From: Paenibacillus sp. SYP-B3998
GTDB taxonomy: Bacteria; Bacillota; Bacilli; Paenibacillales; NBRC-103111
Reading direction: 5' to 3'
Length of the DNA: 64,000 nt
Assembly: GCF_010820665.1 (NCBI RefSeq)
Contig: NZ_JAAIKC010000001.1
Span: 558,001-622,000 of the forward strand
Part shown: piece by piece, positions 33,719 to 42,426 of the stretch
How the letters are laid out: every line of letters begins with the position of its first letter
How positions within the stretch are numbered: the stretch's first letter is position 1
Translations under genes and position numbers: made by a program
Notes under the pieces: model-generated
Told to the model about the DNA's origin: nothing
What the model saw: only the letters and a program-made list of their open reading frames with translations
Database searches by the model: none

Positions 33719-34045
33719 ATGACTCATTTCACAGAGCGGGTAATAAAGATTATTCGAAAGATTCCTGAGGGCAAGGTGATGACTTATGGGCAAATTGCCG
33801 CATATGCCGGAAGCCCAAGAGGAGCAAGACAGGTTGTCCGAATCCTTCATGCGATGAGCAAAAAGTATCAGCTTCCTTGGCACCGCGTCATCAATGCCAA
33901 GGGCGAGATCAGCATCATGGAAGATGAAGCATGCCAGATGCAGGCATTTTTATTGCAGACTGAAGGGGTGGAAATTACGAATGGTCGTCATATCAGTCTT
34001 GAACGATACCGTTTTGAAATGGAAGGTACGGAGGACAGATTATAA
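33719..34045 (+). CDS. Alkyltransferase-like (ATL) DNA repair protein
   Basis: The 108-residue protein is the DNA-binding domain of the MGMT/Ada family: EGKVMTYGQIAAYAGSPRGA, a RQVVRILH helix, then LPWHRVINAKGEIS at about 52-65. The catalytic PCHR of alkylguanine methyltransferases is PWHR here (Trp54). It therefore cannot accept alkyl groups but should bind alkylated guanine and hand the lesion to nucleotide excision repair, as known for ATL proteins. GGGGGAATAGC precedes the ATG. A small remnant follows. Confidence 0.9.
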   Translation: MTHFTERVIKIIRKIPEGKVMTYGQIAAYAGSPRGARQVVRILHAMSKKYQLPWHRVINAKGEISIMEDEACQMQAFLLQTEGVEITNGRHISLERYRFEMEGTEDRL

Positions 34046-34079
34046 TCTCTGAGGGTCCGATTCCCCGCAACTTGCTGCT

Positions 34080-34148
34080 GGGAGCATTCATTATGTGACA
34101 GACAACATACCTGATCTGGTTCAAGTCATGAATAAAAATGAAGCATGA
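34080..34148 (+). pseudogene. Possible C-terminal gene remnant
   Basis: An open plus-strand stretch reads GSIHYVTDNIPDLVQVMNKN and then a stop. It has no start or ribosome binding site. It resembles the end of a phosphodiesterase-type enzyme, but identity is not secure. It shows that a gene was lost between the ATL and GNAT genes. Confidence 0.25.
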
Positions 34149-34228
34149 ATGGTGCGTCCAGGCATTTGACTATGGACTTCAGGGCAATTAGAGTAAAAGG
34201 CATGGAAGATGGTTAGGAGGTCATTGAT

Positions 34229-34732
34229 ATGAAAATTCGCCGCGTATGTGCGCAAGAAGTTCCTGAAGTACATGCACTGACGATAGATGTATTATCTAGG
34301 CTCCCCTCTGAAGCGCTTTACGCGATGGTGACGGAAGATGATTTGTACGCTCATGTGCAAGACCACGGTGAAATCCACGGCGCCTTCCTGAACGGTCGGC
34401 TTGTGGCCTATACAATCCTTGCCTTCCCTGGTCTTGGGCCGAATAACCTTGGTCGTGAATTCGGAGTCCCGCAGGCCGAGCTTCAACGTGTGGCCTCGCT
34501 CGATGGGACAGTCGTTCACGAGTCTGTTAGGGGCCAAGGGCTTCAGCGCCAGTTTCATGAGCTGCGGGAACAGCGAGCACTTGCTAAAGGGTGCCTGTAC
34601 TTATTTTCCACGGTTCATCCCGAGAATCATGTCAGTCGTCTGAATTTAGAAGCGGCAGGATTTGAACTTAAATTCAGCCGTCCTATGTACGGGGGATTAC
34701 CACGCCATTGTTATGCCAAGCGGTTAGGTTAA
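34229..34732 (+). CDS. GNAT family N-acetyltransferase
   Basis: The 167-residue protein has GNAT features: an N-terminal IRRVCAQEVPEVHALTI, a central strand (ASLDGTVVHESVRGQGLQRQ) with the acetyl-CoA binding R-G-Q-G-L at about 113-117, and a final beta-alpha unit with ENHVSRLNLEAAGFELKF. The substrate is unknown. AGGAGGT precedes the ATG with good spacing. Confidence 0.85.
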   Translation: MKIRRVCAQEVPEVHALTIDVLSRLPSEALYAMVTEDDLYAHVQDHGEIHGAFLNGRLVAYTILAFPGLGPNNLGREFGVPQAELQRVASLDGTVVHESVRGQGLQRQFHELREQRALAKGCLYLFSTVHPENHVSRLNLEAAGFELKFSRPMYGGLPRHCYAKRLG

Positions 34733-34756
34733 GGAAAACGGCTGGATGTGGTCATG

Positions 34757-34784
34757 TTAACTTTTCTTTCCGTTATGGTACAAT
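34757..34784 (+). promoter_or_regulatory. Probable promoter of the acidic protein gene
   Basis: TTAACT at 34757-34762 and TACAAT at 34779-34784 are separated by 16 bases, ending 33 bases before the start codon. They are moderate matches to sigma-A elements. Confidence 0.5.
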
Positions 34785-34816
34785 ACATACATGATGACAA
34801 TTAGGAGATGACAACA

Positions 34817-35095
34817 ATGAGTGGACAATTAAATGAGCAAGAACTTCTAGCCTACATTGTGGATAAAACAAAGGCGGATTCCAAAAGCGTTCAGCTTGTT
34901 TTAAAGCATGAACAAGCATTCATTAACAACGCAGCCGAGAATGCGAAAGGGGATGTAGATATCGATAGCGATGAGCTGTTGGACTATATACTGAGCAGAC
35001 CCGATGTGAAATTGGATGAACTTACAGTAGATAGCATTTTGGAAGCAGAGATGGACTACATGATGAAGAATGGCATGGCAGGTTATTTAGACTAG
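34817..35095 (+). CDS. Acidic helical hypothetical protein
   Basis: The 92-residue acidic protein reads MSGQLNEQELLAYIVDKTKA and ends DYMMKNGMAGYLD. It is soluble and probably all helical. It looks like a small cytoplasmic protein common in Paenibacillus, without known function. ATG at 34817 is chosen because AGGAG lies nine bases upstream; the ATG at 34808 overlaps that site. Confidence 0.65.
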   Translation: MSGQLNEQELLAYIVDKTKADSKSVQLVLKHEQAFINNAAENAKGDVDIDSDELLDYILSRPDVKLDELTVDSILEAEMDYMMKNGMAGYLD

Positions 35096-35117
35096 TAGAT
35101 GGATTAGCTGAAAAAGG

Positions 35118-35148
35118 CGAGTAACCGTTCAAGGTTACTCGTCTCTTT
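35118..35148 (+). terminator. Rho-independent terminator
   Basis: CGAGTAACC and GGTTACTCG form a perfect 9-bp stem with loop GTTCAA, followed by TCTCTTT. Confidence 0.78.
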
Positions 35149-35155
35149 GCTGTAT

Positions 35156-35224
35156 TTAAAAGTCTTCAATGACAATTTTGCCAATGGTACTGCCTGCCTC
35201 TAACAGCGCTAGCACGCACATTCC
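35156..35224 (-). pseudogene. C-terminal tail of an NADPH:quinone reductase-type gene
   Basis: On the minus strand the frame ends CVLALLEAGSTIGKIVIEDF and a stop, the usual end of zinc-binding dehydrogenase/quinone reductase family proteins. Nothing upstream on that strand (35225 onward) continues the gene. A deletion has left only the last 20 or so residues. Confidence 0.5.
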
Positions 35225-35297
35225 TGTTGTCTAGTATACAAATTTATACGAACGGCGATTTTGAATAAAATATTATTTTATTATTATGCTTGTAATA

Positions 35298-35326
35298 TTG
35301 ACGTAATATTTCAATAATTTTATAAT
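35298..35326 (+). promoter_or_regulatory. Sigma-A promoter of the mur genes with possible operator
   Basis: TTGACG (35298-35303), a 17-base spacer and TATAAT (35321-35326) form a near-ideal promoter 38 bases before the kinase start. Within it, ATTGA and TCAAT half-sites and a double GTAATATT lie symmetrically. They could be the operator for the MurR/RpiR regulator encoded downstream. Confidence 0.75.
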
Positions 35327-35363
35327 GAAAGACAGAATCAGCAATTGGTAGAGGTGAGCAGAA

Positions 35364-36338
35364 GTGCCCTATGTGCTTGGAATTGATGGGGGAGGTACAC
35401 AAACTTCCTGTGCGTTTCAGAGAATAGATGATGATGAAAGAGGCGTGCAGCAGACGACCTCGGCTCTAATTGGGGAGGGCTCTAATCCATTATCCGTTGG
35501 TTTCGATACCATGAAACATAGAATCCGAGCGCTTATTAAGCAGGCGATGATTGTTCACGACATTCAGCCGAGTGACATCCTAGGTGTCTGCGCAGGGATT
35601 GCAGGAACTCGCTTGGAGACGAATCGAATCAGCGTTGAATGTGAGCTTAAACAAATCGGTCATGATCTAAAGTTCCACGAGGAAGTCGTTTACAACGTCA
35701 AGAGCGACTTGTACATTGCTCTTCGCGGAGCGATGCATCCGACTGATCAAGAAGGAACTCTTGTTATTTCGGGAACAGGCTCCAATGCGATTCGGCTATC
35801 CAAGCAAGGTCAACTCTTTACGAATGGGGGTTGGGGGCATCTGCTTGGCGATGAAGGGAGCGGTTATCATATTGGTCTTGAGGCTTTGAAAACCGTTTGT
35901 AGAGTCAGTGATTTGCGAGAAGGCCCGACACAATTAACGCCTATGGTTTTAGAGGCATTAAAGCTTTCGAGCGAGCATGATCTGATTACTTACATGTACC
36001 AGGTAAAACCAGAGAAGAAGGATATTGCTAGTCTGGCTAAACTTGTGATTGAGGCATCCAGACAGTCAGATGCAAGCGCTGTTCGCATTTTACAGGAAGC
36101 GGGCGATCATCTGGTTGAACTTGTTAAAGGATTACAGAGGAAGTCAGAAGGCTTTCATGAGGAGACGCCTATTACTGTTTCTGGGTCTATTTTTACTTAC
36201 TCGGAAGTCGTTAAGCGCCGGTTTAAAGAAGGTTTGCGCACACACAAACTTGGAAATTACCAAGAACCTTATGGCGATCCAGTATATGGCGCTCTAAGGG
36301 TGGCGGTAGATGCATTAAGAGCGAAAGGAAGATGTTAA
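35364..36338 (+). CDS. murK: BadF/BcrA-type sugar kinase, probable MurNAc/GlcNAc kinase
   Basis: The 324-residue protein has the ASKHA kinase phosphate motifs GIDGGGTQTSCAF at about residues 6-18 and VISGTGSNAI at about 134-143, plus a hinge motif GGWGHLLGDEGSGYHIG at about 155-171. This family includes N-acetylmuramic acid and N-acetylglucosamine kinases. The gene lies seven bases before murQ, which supports phosphorylation of MurNAc or GlcNAc recovered from cell wall. The GTG start has GAGGTGA upstream. Confidence 0.8.
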   Translation: MPYVLGIDGGGTQTSCAFQRIDDDERGVQQTTSALIGEGSNPLSVGFDTMKHRIRALIKQAMIVHDIQPSDILGVCAGIAGTRLETNRISVECELKQIGHDLKFHEEVVYNVKSDLYIALRGAMHPTDQEGTLVISGTGSNAIRLSKQGQLFTNGGWGHLLGDEGSGYHIGLEALKTVCRVSDLREGPTQLTPMVLEALKLSSEHDLITYMYQVKPEKKDIASLAKLVIEASRQSDASAVRILQEAGDHLVELVKGLQRKSEGFHEETPITVSGSIFTYSEVVKRRFKEGLRTHKLGNYQEPYGDPVYGALRVAVDALRAKGRC

Positions 36339-36345
36339 AACCACG

Positions 36346-37245
36346 ATGGCAACCCAATCGACAACGGAAAAGCGTAATGAAAGAAGCGAGCAATTAGATC
36401 GCTTAAGTGCCAGAGAAATTATTGATTTGATGAATGAAGAGGATCAGAAAGTGCCCCTTGCTGTACAAAAGGCGTTGCCACAGATTGAACTTGCTATAGA
36501 GGCCATTGTGGATAAGTTGTCAAGCGGAGGCCGTTTATTTTATATTGGCGCAGGCACAAGCGGAAGACTGGGCGTGCTGGATGCTGCAGAATGTCCACCA
36601 ACTTTTGGTACGGATAAAGATTTGGTAACAGCTCTTATTGCTGGAGGCTCGAAAGCTGTTTTCGAAGCCGTAGAGGATGCGGAGGATAATCAAGAAGCGG
36701 GGAAGAATGAAGTTAGCAGCCATTTGCAAGCAAAGGACGTTCTTGTTGGGCTTGCAGCAAGCGGTAAAACGCCCTACGTGCTAGGAGCTATAGAGGAGGC
36801 GAGACGTAAGGGGATTGTAACGATTGGGATATCGTGCAATCGTCATACACCGCTAAGCGACGTTGTTGATTATGCGATTGAAGTCGATGTTGGACCTGAA
36901 ATTGTTACAGGCTCAACGCGGTTAAAAGCGGCAAGCGCGCAAAAAATGGTCTTGAATATGATTTCAACTGCAACTATGATTCGCATGGGAAAAGTATATA
37001 AGAATTTGATGGTAAATGTGCAGGCGAGCAATCATAAGCTGAGGGAACGCGTTGTTGGCATCATACAAGAAGCCGTTGGGGTTGATGAGGAAACCGCCCG
37101 AATGTACAGCGATTTAGCGAAAGGTGACACAAGCGCCGCGATATTAATGCTTCAATTCCAGATCGATTATCCGACTGCGATGAAGGAATTACAGAAGTCT
37201 AATGGTCACTTCGGGAAAGCCAGAATACAGCTGATGACTCCCTGA
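36346..37245 (+). CDS. murQ: N-acetylmuramic acid 6-phosphate etherase
   Basis: The 299-residue protein has a SIS domain with GAGTSGRLGVLDAAECPPTF at about residues 68-87. It includes the catalytic Glu82 and a second SIS motif, GLAASGKTPYVLGA. MurQ cleaves the lactyl ether of MurNAc-6-phosphate to GlcNAc-6-phosphate and D-lactate. It lies in the order kinase-etherase-regulator, typical of cell-wall recycling genes. No PTS transporter follows, so the sugar must enter by another route. Confidence 0.95.
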   Translation: MATQSTTEKRNERSEQLDRLSAREIIDLMNEEDQKVPLAVQKALPQIELAIEAIVDKLSSGGRLFYIGAGTSGRLGVLDAAECPPTFGTDKDLVTALIAGGSKAVFEAVEDAEDNQEAGKNEVSSHLQAKDVLVGLAASGKTPYVLGAIEEARRKGIVTIGISCNRHTPLSDVVDYAIEVDVGPEIVTGSTRLKAASAQKMVLNMISTATMIRMGKVYKNLMVNVQASNHKLRERVVGIIQEAVGVDEETARMYSDLAKGDTSAAILMLQFQIDYPTAMKELQKSNGHFGKARIQLMTP

Positions 37246-37342
37246 GCTTGCTGCATGTCGGCCAAGGAAGTCGTCGCTTGACAGGTGCAGTGAAGGGGAA
37301 AGATAATGAAATGTAAACGGATCTGTAAAAGGATGGAGATTC

Positions 37343-38194
37343 ATGCTTAAAGGAGTACTCATTAGTATTGAAGGAGCCTATGACTCGTTATCATCCATGG
37401 AAAAACGGGTAGCCAAATATATCATGGATCAGCCGAAGGATATCATATCGATGTCCGTTCAGAGGCTTGCGGAGGAGACGAAGGTAAGCGAAGCGACGAT
37501 TGTCCGTTTATCCCGTTCCTTAAAGTGTAAGGGTTTTAAAGAGCTTAAGCTTCGTATTGCGGCAGATTTGGCGTTGTTGAGTGAAAATGCGGATGAATTT
37601 CATCAATTCCAAATTGGCAGTTCAATGACAGATTTGGTGGAATCCGTTTCTCATAATAATAACAAATCCATTCGGGATTCTTTGACCGTATTGTCAACAG
37701 ACATGGTGGGTCAAGCCATTCAATATTTAAATCAAGCCAGAAAAATTGGTTTATTCGGAATCGGCGCTTCCGCAGTTGTAGCGGAAGATTTCAAAATCAA
37801 GGTTCTGCGCATCAATAAATGGTGCGAAACCGGATTTGACGGAGATATTCAGGCCATTATCGCATCGAATATGATGAATCAGGATGTGGCTCTTGGCATT
37901 TCTTATTCAGGTACGAACGAGGATGTTCTGCATGCGCTTCGCATTGCCAAAGCGAATGGCGCGATCATTATTTCTCTAACGCAGTTCGGAAGCAATCCGA
38001 TCGCAGATATAGCTGATATTCAGTTGTTTACGAGTACATTGGAGCAAAATTTCCGGAACGGGGCAACAGCATCCCGAATTGCCCAACTGAATGTAATTGA
38101 TATTTTGTATGTGGGGATGGTGACCCACAACTACAAAGAGAGCATTGATTCGATTGAACGCACGAAAAAAGCCGTACGTAATAACAAAGCTTAA
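37343..38194 (+). CDS. murR: MurR/RpiR family transcriptional regulator
   Basis: The 283-residue protein has an N-terminal RpiR helix-turn-helix (SVQRLAEETKVSEATIVRLS) at about 40-59. A SIS domain (KIGLFGIGASAVVAEDFKIK, and GISYSGTNEDVLHALRIA) from about 133 should bind a sugar phosphate. It is placed to sense MurNAc-6-phosphate and control the kinase-murQ operon. GGATGGAG precedes the ATG. A terminator begins at the stop codon. Confidence 0.88.
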   Translation: MLKGVLISIEGAYDSLSSMEKRVAKYIMDQPKDIISMSVQRLAEETKVSEATIVRLSRSLKCKGFKELKLRIAADLALLSENADEFHQFQIGSSMTDLVESVSHNNNKSIRDSLTVLSTDMVGQAIQYLNQARKIGLFGIGASAVVAEDFKIKVLRINKWCETGFDGDIQAIIASNMMNQDVALGISYSGTNEDVLHALRIAKANGAIIISLTQFGSNPIADIADIQLFTSTLEQNFRNGATASRIAQLNVIDILYVGMVTHNYKESIDSIERTKKAVRNNKA

Positions 38195-38232
38195 TCAAGG
38201 TAACTACGGTTATCCTGGATTAGGCTTTTTTT
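38193..38232 (+). terminator. Rho-independent terminator
   Basis: AATC-AAGG and AAC pair with GTT-ATCC and GATT in an imperfect hairpin, then AGGCTTTTTTT. It ends the mur operon. Confidence 0.75.
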
Positions 38233-38294
38233 GGTCATATTCCTCCTGCTTCCTCATATGTTTGTATAAGCTTGTCTGTGTAGAGGAGGCACGT

Positions 38295-39026
38295 ATGAAT
38301 TCAATGATTACGGGAAGTCTGGTCACTTCGCTATGCACGGCGTTAGGGGCGCTTCCAGCAATGCTCTTCACGAATGTAACTCACCGTGGAAGAGACGCTT
38401 TATTAGCCTTCACCGCCGGAATTATGGTCTCCGCCTCTACTTATGGGCTCATCCCTTCCGCCTTGAAATTATCCAATCTCTTCGTGCTTGCGATAGGCAT
38501 GTTATTGGGAACCGTTATCCTCACCGTCATGGAGCAATTCATCTCTCACAAGGAACCCGCGCGTTCGAATCTACCTCCCTCCCAAGGAACAAGTTCATCC
38601 TTGTTTCTTTTTGCCATGGCTCTTCATAATTTGCCAGAGGGTCTTTCGGTCGGCGTCAGTTTTGGCAGTGCAGATCATGATTTAGGCGCGATCGTTGCTT
38701 TAAGCATCGGTCTTCAGAACATTCCGGAAGGCTTCTTAACGGCATTATTTCTAATTACCCACGGGATGTATAAATGGTTAGCCTTACTTTTAGCAACGCT
38801 TACGGGGTTGTTAGAGCTGCTCTTCTGCTGGTTGGGTTTTTTATTTATCGGCAGTTTCACGAGCATTGTGCCTTATGGCCTTGCTTTCGCTGCTGGGGCC
38901 ATGCTCTTCGTTGTATACAAGGAACTTATTCCAGAAAGCCATGGGGACGGGAACGAACGCGTGTCAACCTTTGCTTTTATCTTCGGGCTGCTGACCATGA
39001 TTGGGATCACACATTTATTAAAATAA
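38295..39026 (+). CDS. ZIP family metal transporter
   Basis: The 243-residue membrane protein has eight predicted helices and the ZIP metal-binding motifs HNLPEG in helix IV (about residue 116) and QNIPEG in helix V (about 142). It should import zinc or another divalent cation. GAGGAGG gives ATG 38295; the longer frame begins inside murR and was rejected. The gene is monocistronic. No Zur box was recognised. Confidence 0.92.
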   Translation: MNSMITGSLVTSLCTALGALPAMLFTNVTHRGRDALLAFTAGIMVSASTYGLIPSALKLSNLFVLAIGMLLGTVILTVMEQFISHKEPARSNLPPSQGTSSSLFLFAMALHNLPEGLSVGVSFGSADHDLGAIVALSIGLQNIPEGFLTALFLITHGMYKWLALLLATLTGLLELLFCWLGFLFIGSFTSIVPYGLAFAAGAMLFVVYKELIPESHGDGNERVSTFAFIFGLLTMIGITHLLK

Positions 39027-39089
39027 GCATCAAACAGAAATGGACAAGTATCATAGCGATCAGTCTGTCACACTGTTTCATTAAAGGTA

Positions 39090-39120
39090 GGTTAACTGGC
39101 TTCACGGGTTGACCTTTTTT
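39090..39120 (+). terminator. Rho-independent terminator
   Basis: GGTTAAC and GTTGACC pair with one wobble and are followed by TTTTTT. Confidence 0.75.
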
Positions 39121-39172
39121 ATCATGGGCGAACTTCGTCGATGACCGATTTTCTTCTCAATGTAAGCTTAAC

Positions 39173-39904
39173 TTAGGTATGACGCCGCTCAATAATAAAT
39201 TTGGAAGTGTCGCTGCGTAATATACTCTCGTTATATTCAAATGGAGTTTGATCGGCTAGATAGGAAATGGTTTTTAATTGAAAAGATAGCTTTCCAGGAG
39301 CGATTTGAAGCAGTTGGGCGATAGCATCATCAGCAATGATAGGCTCAAGCGTATCAATGGAGTGATCGATTTGAAGCCCATAGTTTTCCCTTAGCTGCTC
39401 ATATAGCGAGCCATTGCAAATATCGTTGGAAAGACCGGGAGCGAGCTGCCACGGAATATAAGAAACTTCATAAGAGACAGGCACGTTGGCTGATACGCGC
39501 AAACGGACAAGCTTCGTTAGAGGCGATTGGGCAGGAACATGGAGATGTTCACTAAGATTAGCATCGGCGGATATGACGGTCGATGCTAATACGCTAGTTT
39601 CCGAACGCCGTCTAAGCGCCTGCATATGTTCAGGGTAGCTAATCATAGGAGCTTGGAGCCGGTGTATGATTTGTGAATTGTCTGGCGTAACAAAGGTACC
39701 CTTGCCATGAATTTTTTTGATAAGACCGGCTAATTCGAGCTGCTGCAGGGCACGACGAACGGTGGGTCGGCTCACCTTGTGAATGCCGCATAACTCATCT
39801 TCAGTGGGTAACTTAGCTCCCTCGCCGTAGACTCCTGCTTGGATGTTATCCATCAGATTTTGTTGAACTTTCATGTAGATGGCTTTGCCTTTGGTGGTAC
39901 TCAT
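39173..39904 (-). CDS. GntR/HutC family transcriptional regulator
   Basis: The 243-residue protein has an N-terminal winged helix (YGEGAKLPTEDELCGIHKVS, RPTVRRALQQLELAGLI) and a C-terminal UTRA sensor domain (KLVRLRVSANVPVSYEVSYI, LQIDHSIDTLEPIIADD). UTRA domains usually bind sugar or amino-sugar phosphates. Three TGTAATTACA-type sites lie in the divergent intergenic region, one between the -35 and -10 of the plus-strand promoter. It probably represses the HAD gene opposite. Confidence 0.9.
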   Translation of the reverse strand: MSTTKGKAIYMKVQQNLMDNIQAGVYGEGAKLPTEDELCGIHKVSRPTVRRALQQLELAGLIKKIHGKGTFVTPDNSQIIHRLQAPMISYPEHMQALRRRSETSVLASTVISADANLSEHLHVPAQSPLTKLVRLRVSANVPVSYEVSYIPWQLAPGLSNDICNGSLYEQLRENYGLQIDHSIDTLEPIIADDAIAQLLQIAPGKLSFQLKTISYLADQTPFEYNESILRSDTSKFIIERRHT

Positions 39905-39995
39905 TGAATACCTCCTTTACGAAGTAAATATAAAGTCATTTTATGATGCGAAGGTCAATAAATCAAATCAAGTAACATCCAAGCATTAATTAATT

Positions 39996-40065
39996 TGTAC
40001 TTACATCTTAATTATATTGACAGTATGTAATTACATTATATAATAAAAACAAGATGTAATTACAA
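39996..40065. promoter_or_regulatory. GntR operators and promoter of the HAD gene
   Basis: TTGACA (40017-40022) and TATAAT (40039-40044) have a 16-base spacer. The spacer holds the palindrome ATGTAATTACAT (40025-40036). A second copy, ATGTAATTACAA (40054-40065), lies downstream. A weaker one, TGTACTTACAT (39996-40006), lies upstream. The layout is that of direct repression. Confidence 0.82.
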
Positions 40066-40191
40066 CTAGAAAAGACTACATTTGATTCCTTGTTCATTAG
40101 CTAGGCTTGGGGCAGATGCTCCGGACACGTTCATGGGCAGATTTAATCATTAGGAGATAAGATTAGGCTGATTGATTTGAGGAGGAAGATC

Positions 40192-41043
40192 ATGTTGAAA
40201 TTAGTTGCTTTGGATATTGACGGTACCCTATTGAATGGTGAAGGCATCATCACGGAGCGTACGAAACAAGCGATCGGTATGCTGAGGCTGCAAGGCACGG
40301 AAGTGACATTGTGCACGGGCCGAAACTTGCCTCTAGCCCTTCCCTATGCGAGAGAACTGCGAATTACGATGCCCTTAGTTACGTGTAATGGAGCAGAGAT
40401 TCGCCAACTGAATGAAAGTGTGTTGGATCGCAGGTCGCTTTCGCCTGAGTTGACGAGGCAGGTTTATGAGATTTTACACAAATATGACGCTCTTTACGAC
40501 ATCTATGCAGACGATCGCATAGTGATTGCGAGCAAGTCGGATCATGAGGAACGATTAATCGCCTATTACAGATATGTGAAGGGCAGCGAGAGTGGGTATG
40601 AAGCGCTGCTGCGAGATGAGCTCAATCAGCCCTACATGTATGAAGCGCACTCTATTCAAGAGTGGCTGGAAACCGGGAAAACGAATGTGCAAAAGTTTTT
40701 TGTGTCAGAGCATCGAAGACAGCAGCTTATGGTCATCTGCGAAGAACTTCGTGGTTTGGAGGGAATTAGCGTAACAACATCGCACCTTACCAACTTGGAA
40801 ATAACGCATTTATCAGCGGATAAAGGTGGGGCACTCGCTCGAATTACAGAAACATATGGCTGGCAATCCAACGAAGTTGCGGTTATTGGCGACGGGATGA
40901 ACGATGTGTCCATGTTTCTGTATGCTGGCATGTCCGTGGCTATGGGGAATGCATCCGAGGAGCTCAAGCGATATGCAACCTTCGTGACTGGCTCCAATAA
41001 AGAAGAAGGAATTGCTCAAGCCCTGGAAAGCTGGATTATATAA
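40192..41043 (+). CDS. Cof-type HAD phosphatase
   Basis: The 283-residue protein has HAD motif I VALDIDGTLL at about residues 4-13, motif II CTGRN at about 45, and motif IV VIGDGMNDVSMFLYAG at about 231-246. It has a large C2 cap, so it should dephosphorylate sugar phosphates or flavin-type substrates. GAGGAAG precedes ATG 40192. The divergent GntR regulator with operators in the promoter suggests induction by a sugar phosphate. GNAT and MFS genes follow on the same strand. Confidence 0.9.
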   Translation: MLKLVALDIDGTLLNGEGIITERTKQAIGMLRLQGTEVTLCTGRNLPLALPYARELRITMPLVTCNGAEIRQLNESVLDRRSLSPELTRQVYEILHKYDALYDIYADDRIVIASKSDHEERLIAYYRYVKGSESGYEALLRDELNQPYMYEAHSIQEWLETGKTNVQKFFVSEHRRQQLMVICEELRGLEGISVTTSHLTNLEITHLSADKGGALARITETYGWQSNEVAVIGDGMNDVSMFLYAGMSVAMGNASEELKRYATFVTGSNKEEGIAQALESWII

Positions 41044-41116
41044 AAAAAATCAGAGGAACCGATAGTAGCCTGCGCATCATGAAACCAGAAATTCACGTCC
41101 AGAAGGAGTGTTTGAA

Positions 41117-42316
41117 ATGGAAACAATTGAAATACGCCAAGCGCTTAACCGAAGTGAACTCGATCAGGTTTTTGATATTTGCGCAGAGGTATTCCCTGAA
41201 GATCGGCCTTTTTTTCAAGAACGGATTGATTATGATTGTACATACGCTTTGGAAACCACGCATCTTGCTTTCGTGGATGGTATTTTTGCGGCGACTGTTC
41301 AAGTGTTCCCATACATGATGCGTTGGGGATCTATTGCGCTCAAGGTTGGCGGTATCGGTAGTGTGGCTACTTTACCCAAGTATCGCAATCGCGGTCTTGC
41401 TCAGCAGCTTATGCGCAGGCAGAGCGACTACATGAAAGTAAATGGGTACGATCTCTCTATGCTGCTGACGGGTAGAAACTCCTTCTATGAGCAAGTAGGA
41501 TGGTGCACTATTCCAGAGGAGCCATGGGTTGCCGACGCTTCACTCCTGCGTGCCGATTCTCTCGAATCATACAGGATTCGGTTTTTCGAAGAGGCGGATT
41601 TAGATCAGGTAAGTCAAATTTATGCAGCAAGTAACCTTCAAGCCGTTGCATCCATGGTGCGCTCAATAGCCTATTGGAAGGGACAATTAGCTTGGAAAGC
41701 CGTCAAGTCTGAGCGCTTTCTAGTGGCCGAAGGAACCAGAGGGCAGCTCGTTGCGTATTTGAGGTACAAAATTGTGAAAGACAATCAGTTGATTATTGCC
41801 GATTGTGGCTATTTGAGCGAAGCCAAGCAAGCGGCTATAGATTTGTTAGGCCAGGCCTTGGCTGCGGAGGCTTGCACGACAGTGAGAGCAATGTTACCCT
41901 CATATCATATCCTTAATGACTATTTAAGTGACAACGGAGCGAGACGTGAGATAGATAGAGAAAAAATGTGGAAGGCGTTCAGCCTTACAGGCTCCTTCAT
42001 TAAAATGGTTCCTGAACTGAAGCGGCGAATACAAAAGAGCCATGTAAAGCTGTTTGAGCAACCCACTTTTCTGTTATTCACAATAGGTTGCTGTGAGGAG
42101 GCTCAGCTGTACGTGCATGAAGATAAAGTGGAAGTCATGCAGGTGCATGACTCGCTCACATACAATTTTCGCTTTCAATTCAATGATAAGGAATGGATAA
42201 CGCTGCTGCTTAAAGGATTTCAAGCGCTTAACCGTGAAGAACTGCAAGGTAGCGAAGTTCTAAACGTTCTATTTCCAGAAACTCCTTACGTATTCTGGGA
42301 GGTTGATTATTTTTAA
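41117..42316 (+). CDS. Eis-like GNAT acetyltransferase
   Basis: The 399-residue protein has an N-terminal GNAT domain with the acetyl-CoA loop KYRNRGLAQQLMRRQ at about 93-107. A second GNAT-like domain (DLDQVSQIYAASNLQAVASM) and a sterol-carrier-like C-terminal domain follow. This is the Eis-like three-domain architecture. Eis proteins can acetylate aminoglycosides or protein lysines; the target here is unknown. AAGGAG precedes ATG 41117. It is separated from the HAD gene by about 70 bases. Confidence 0.82.
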   Translation: METIEIRQALNRSELDQVFDICAEVFPEDRPFFQERIDYDCTYALETTHLAFVDGIFAATVQVFPYMMRWGSIALKVGGIGSVATLPKYRNRGLAQQLMRRQSDYMKVNGYDLSMLLTGRNSFYEQVGWCTIPEEPWVADASLLRADSLESYRIRFFEEADLDQVSQIYAASNLQAVASMVRSIAYWKGQLAWKAVKSERFLVAEGTRGQLVAYLRYKIVKDNQLIIADCGYLSEAKQAAIDLLGQALAAEACTTVRAMLPSYHILNDYLSDNGARREIDREKMWKAFSLTGSFIKMVPELKRRIQKSHVKLFEQPTFLLFTIGCCEEAQLYVHEDKVEVMQVHDSLTYNFRFQFNDKEWITLLLKGFQALNREELQGSEVLNVLFPETPYVFWEVDYF

Positions 42317-42426
42317 CCAAGCGGATACTGGCAACTGCTAGAAGAAATTTCTCTTCGGTTCGGTAAGTGAAGGCCGTCTAATGGACTAGATTTAAGCGTT
42401 CAGAGGATGAAGAAAAGAGGTAGGTT

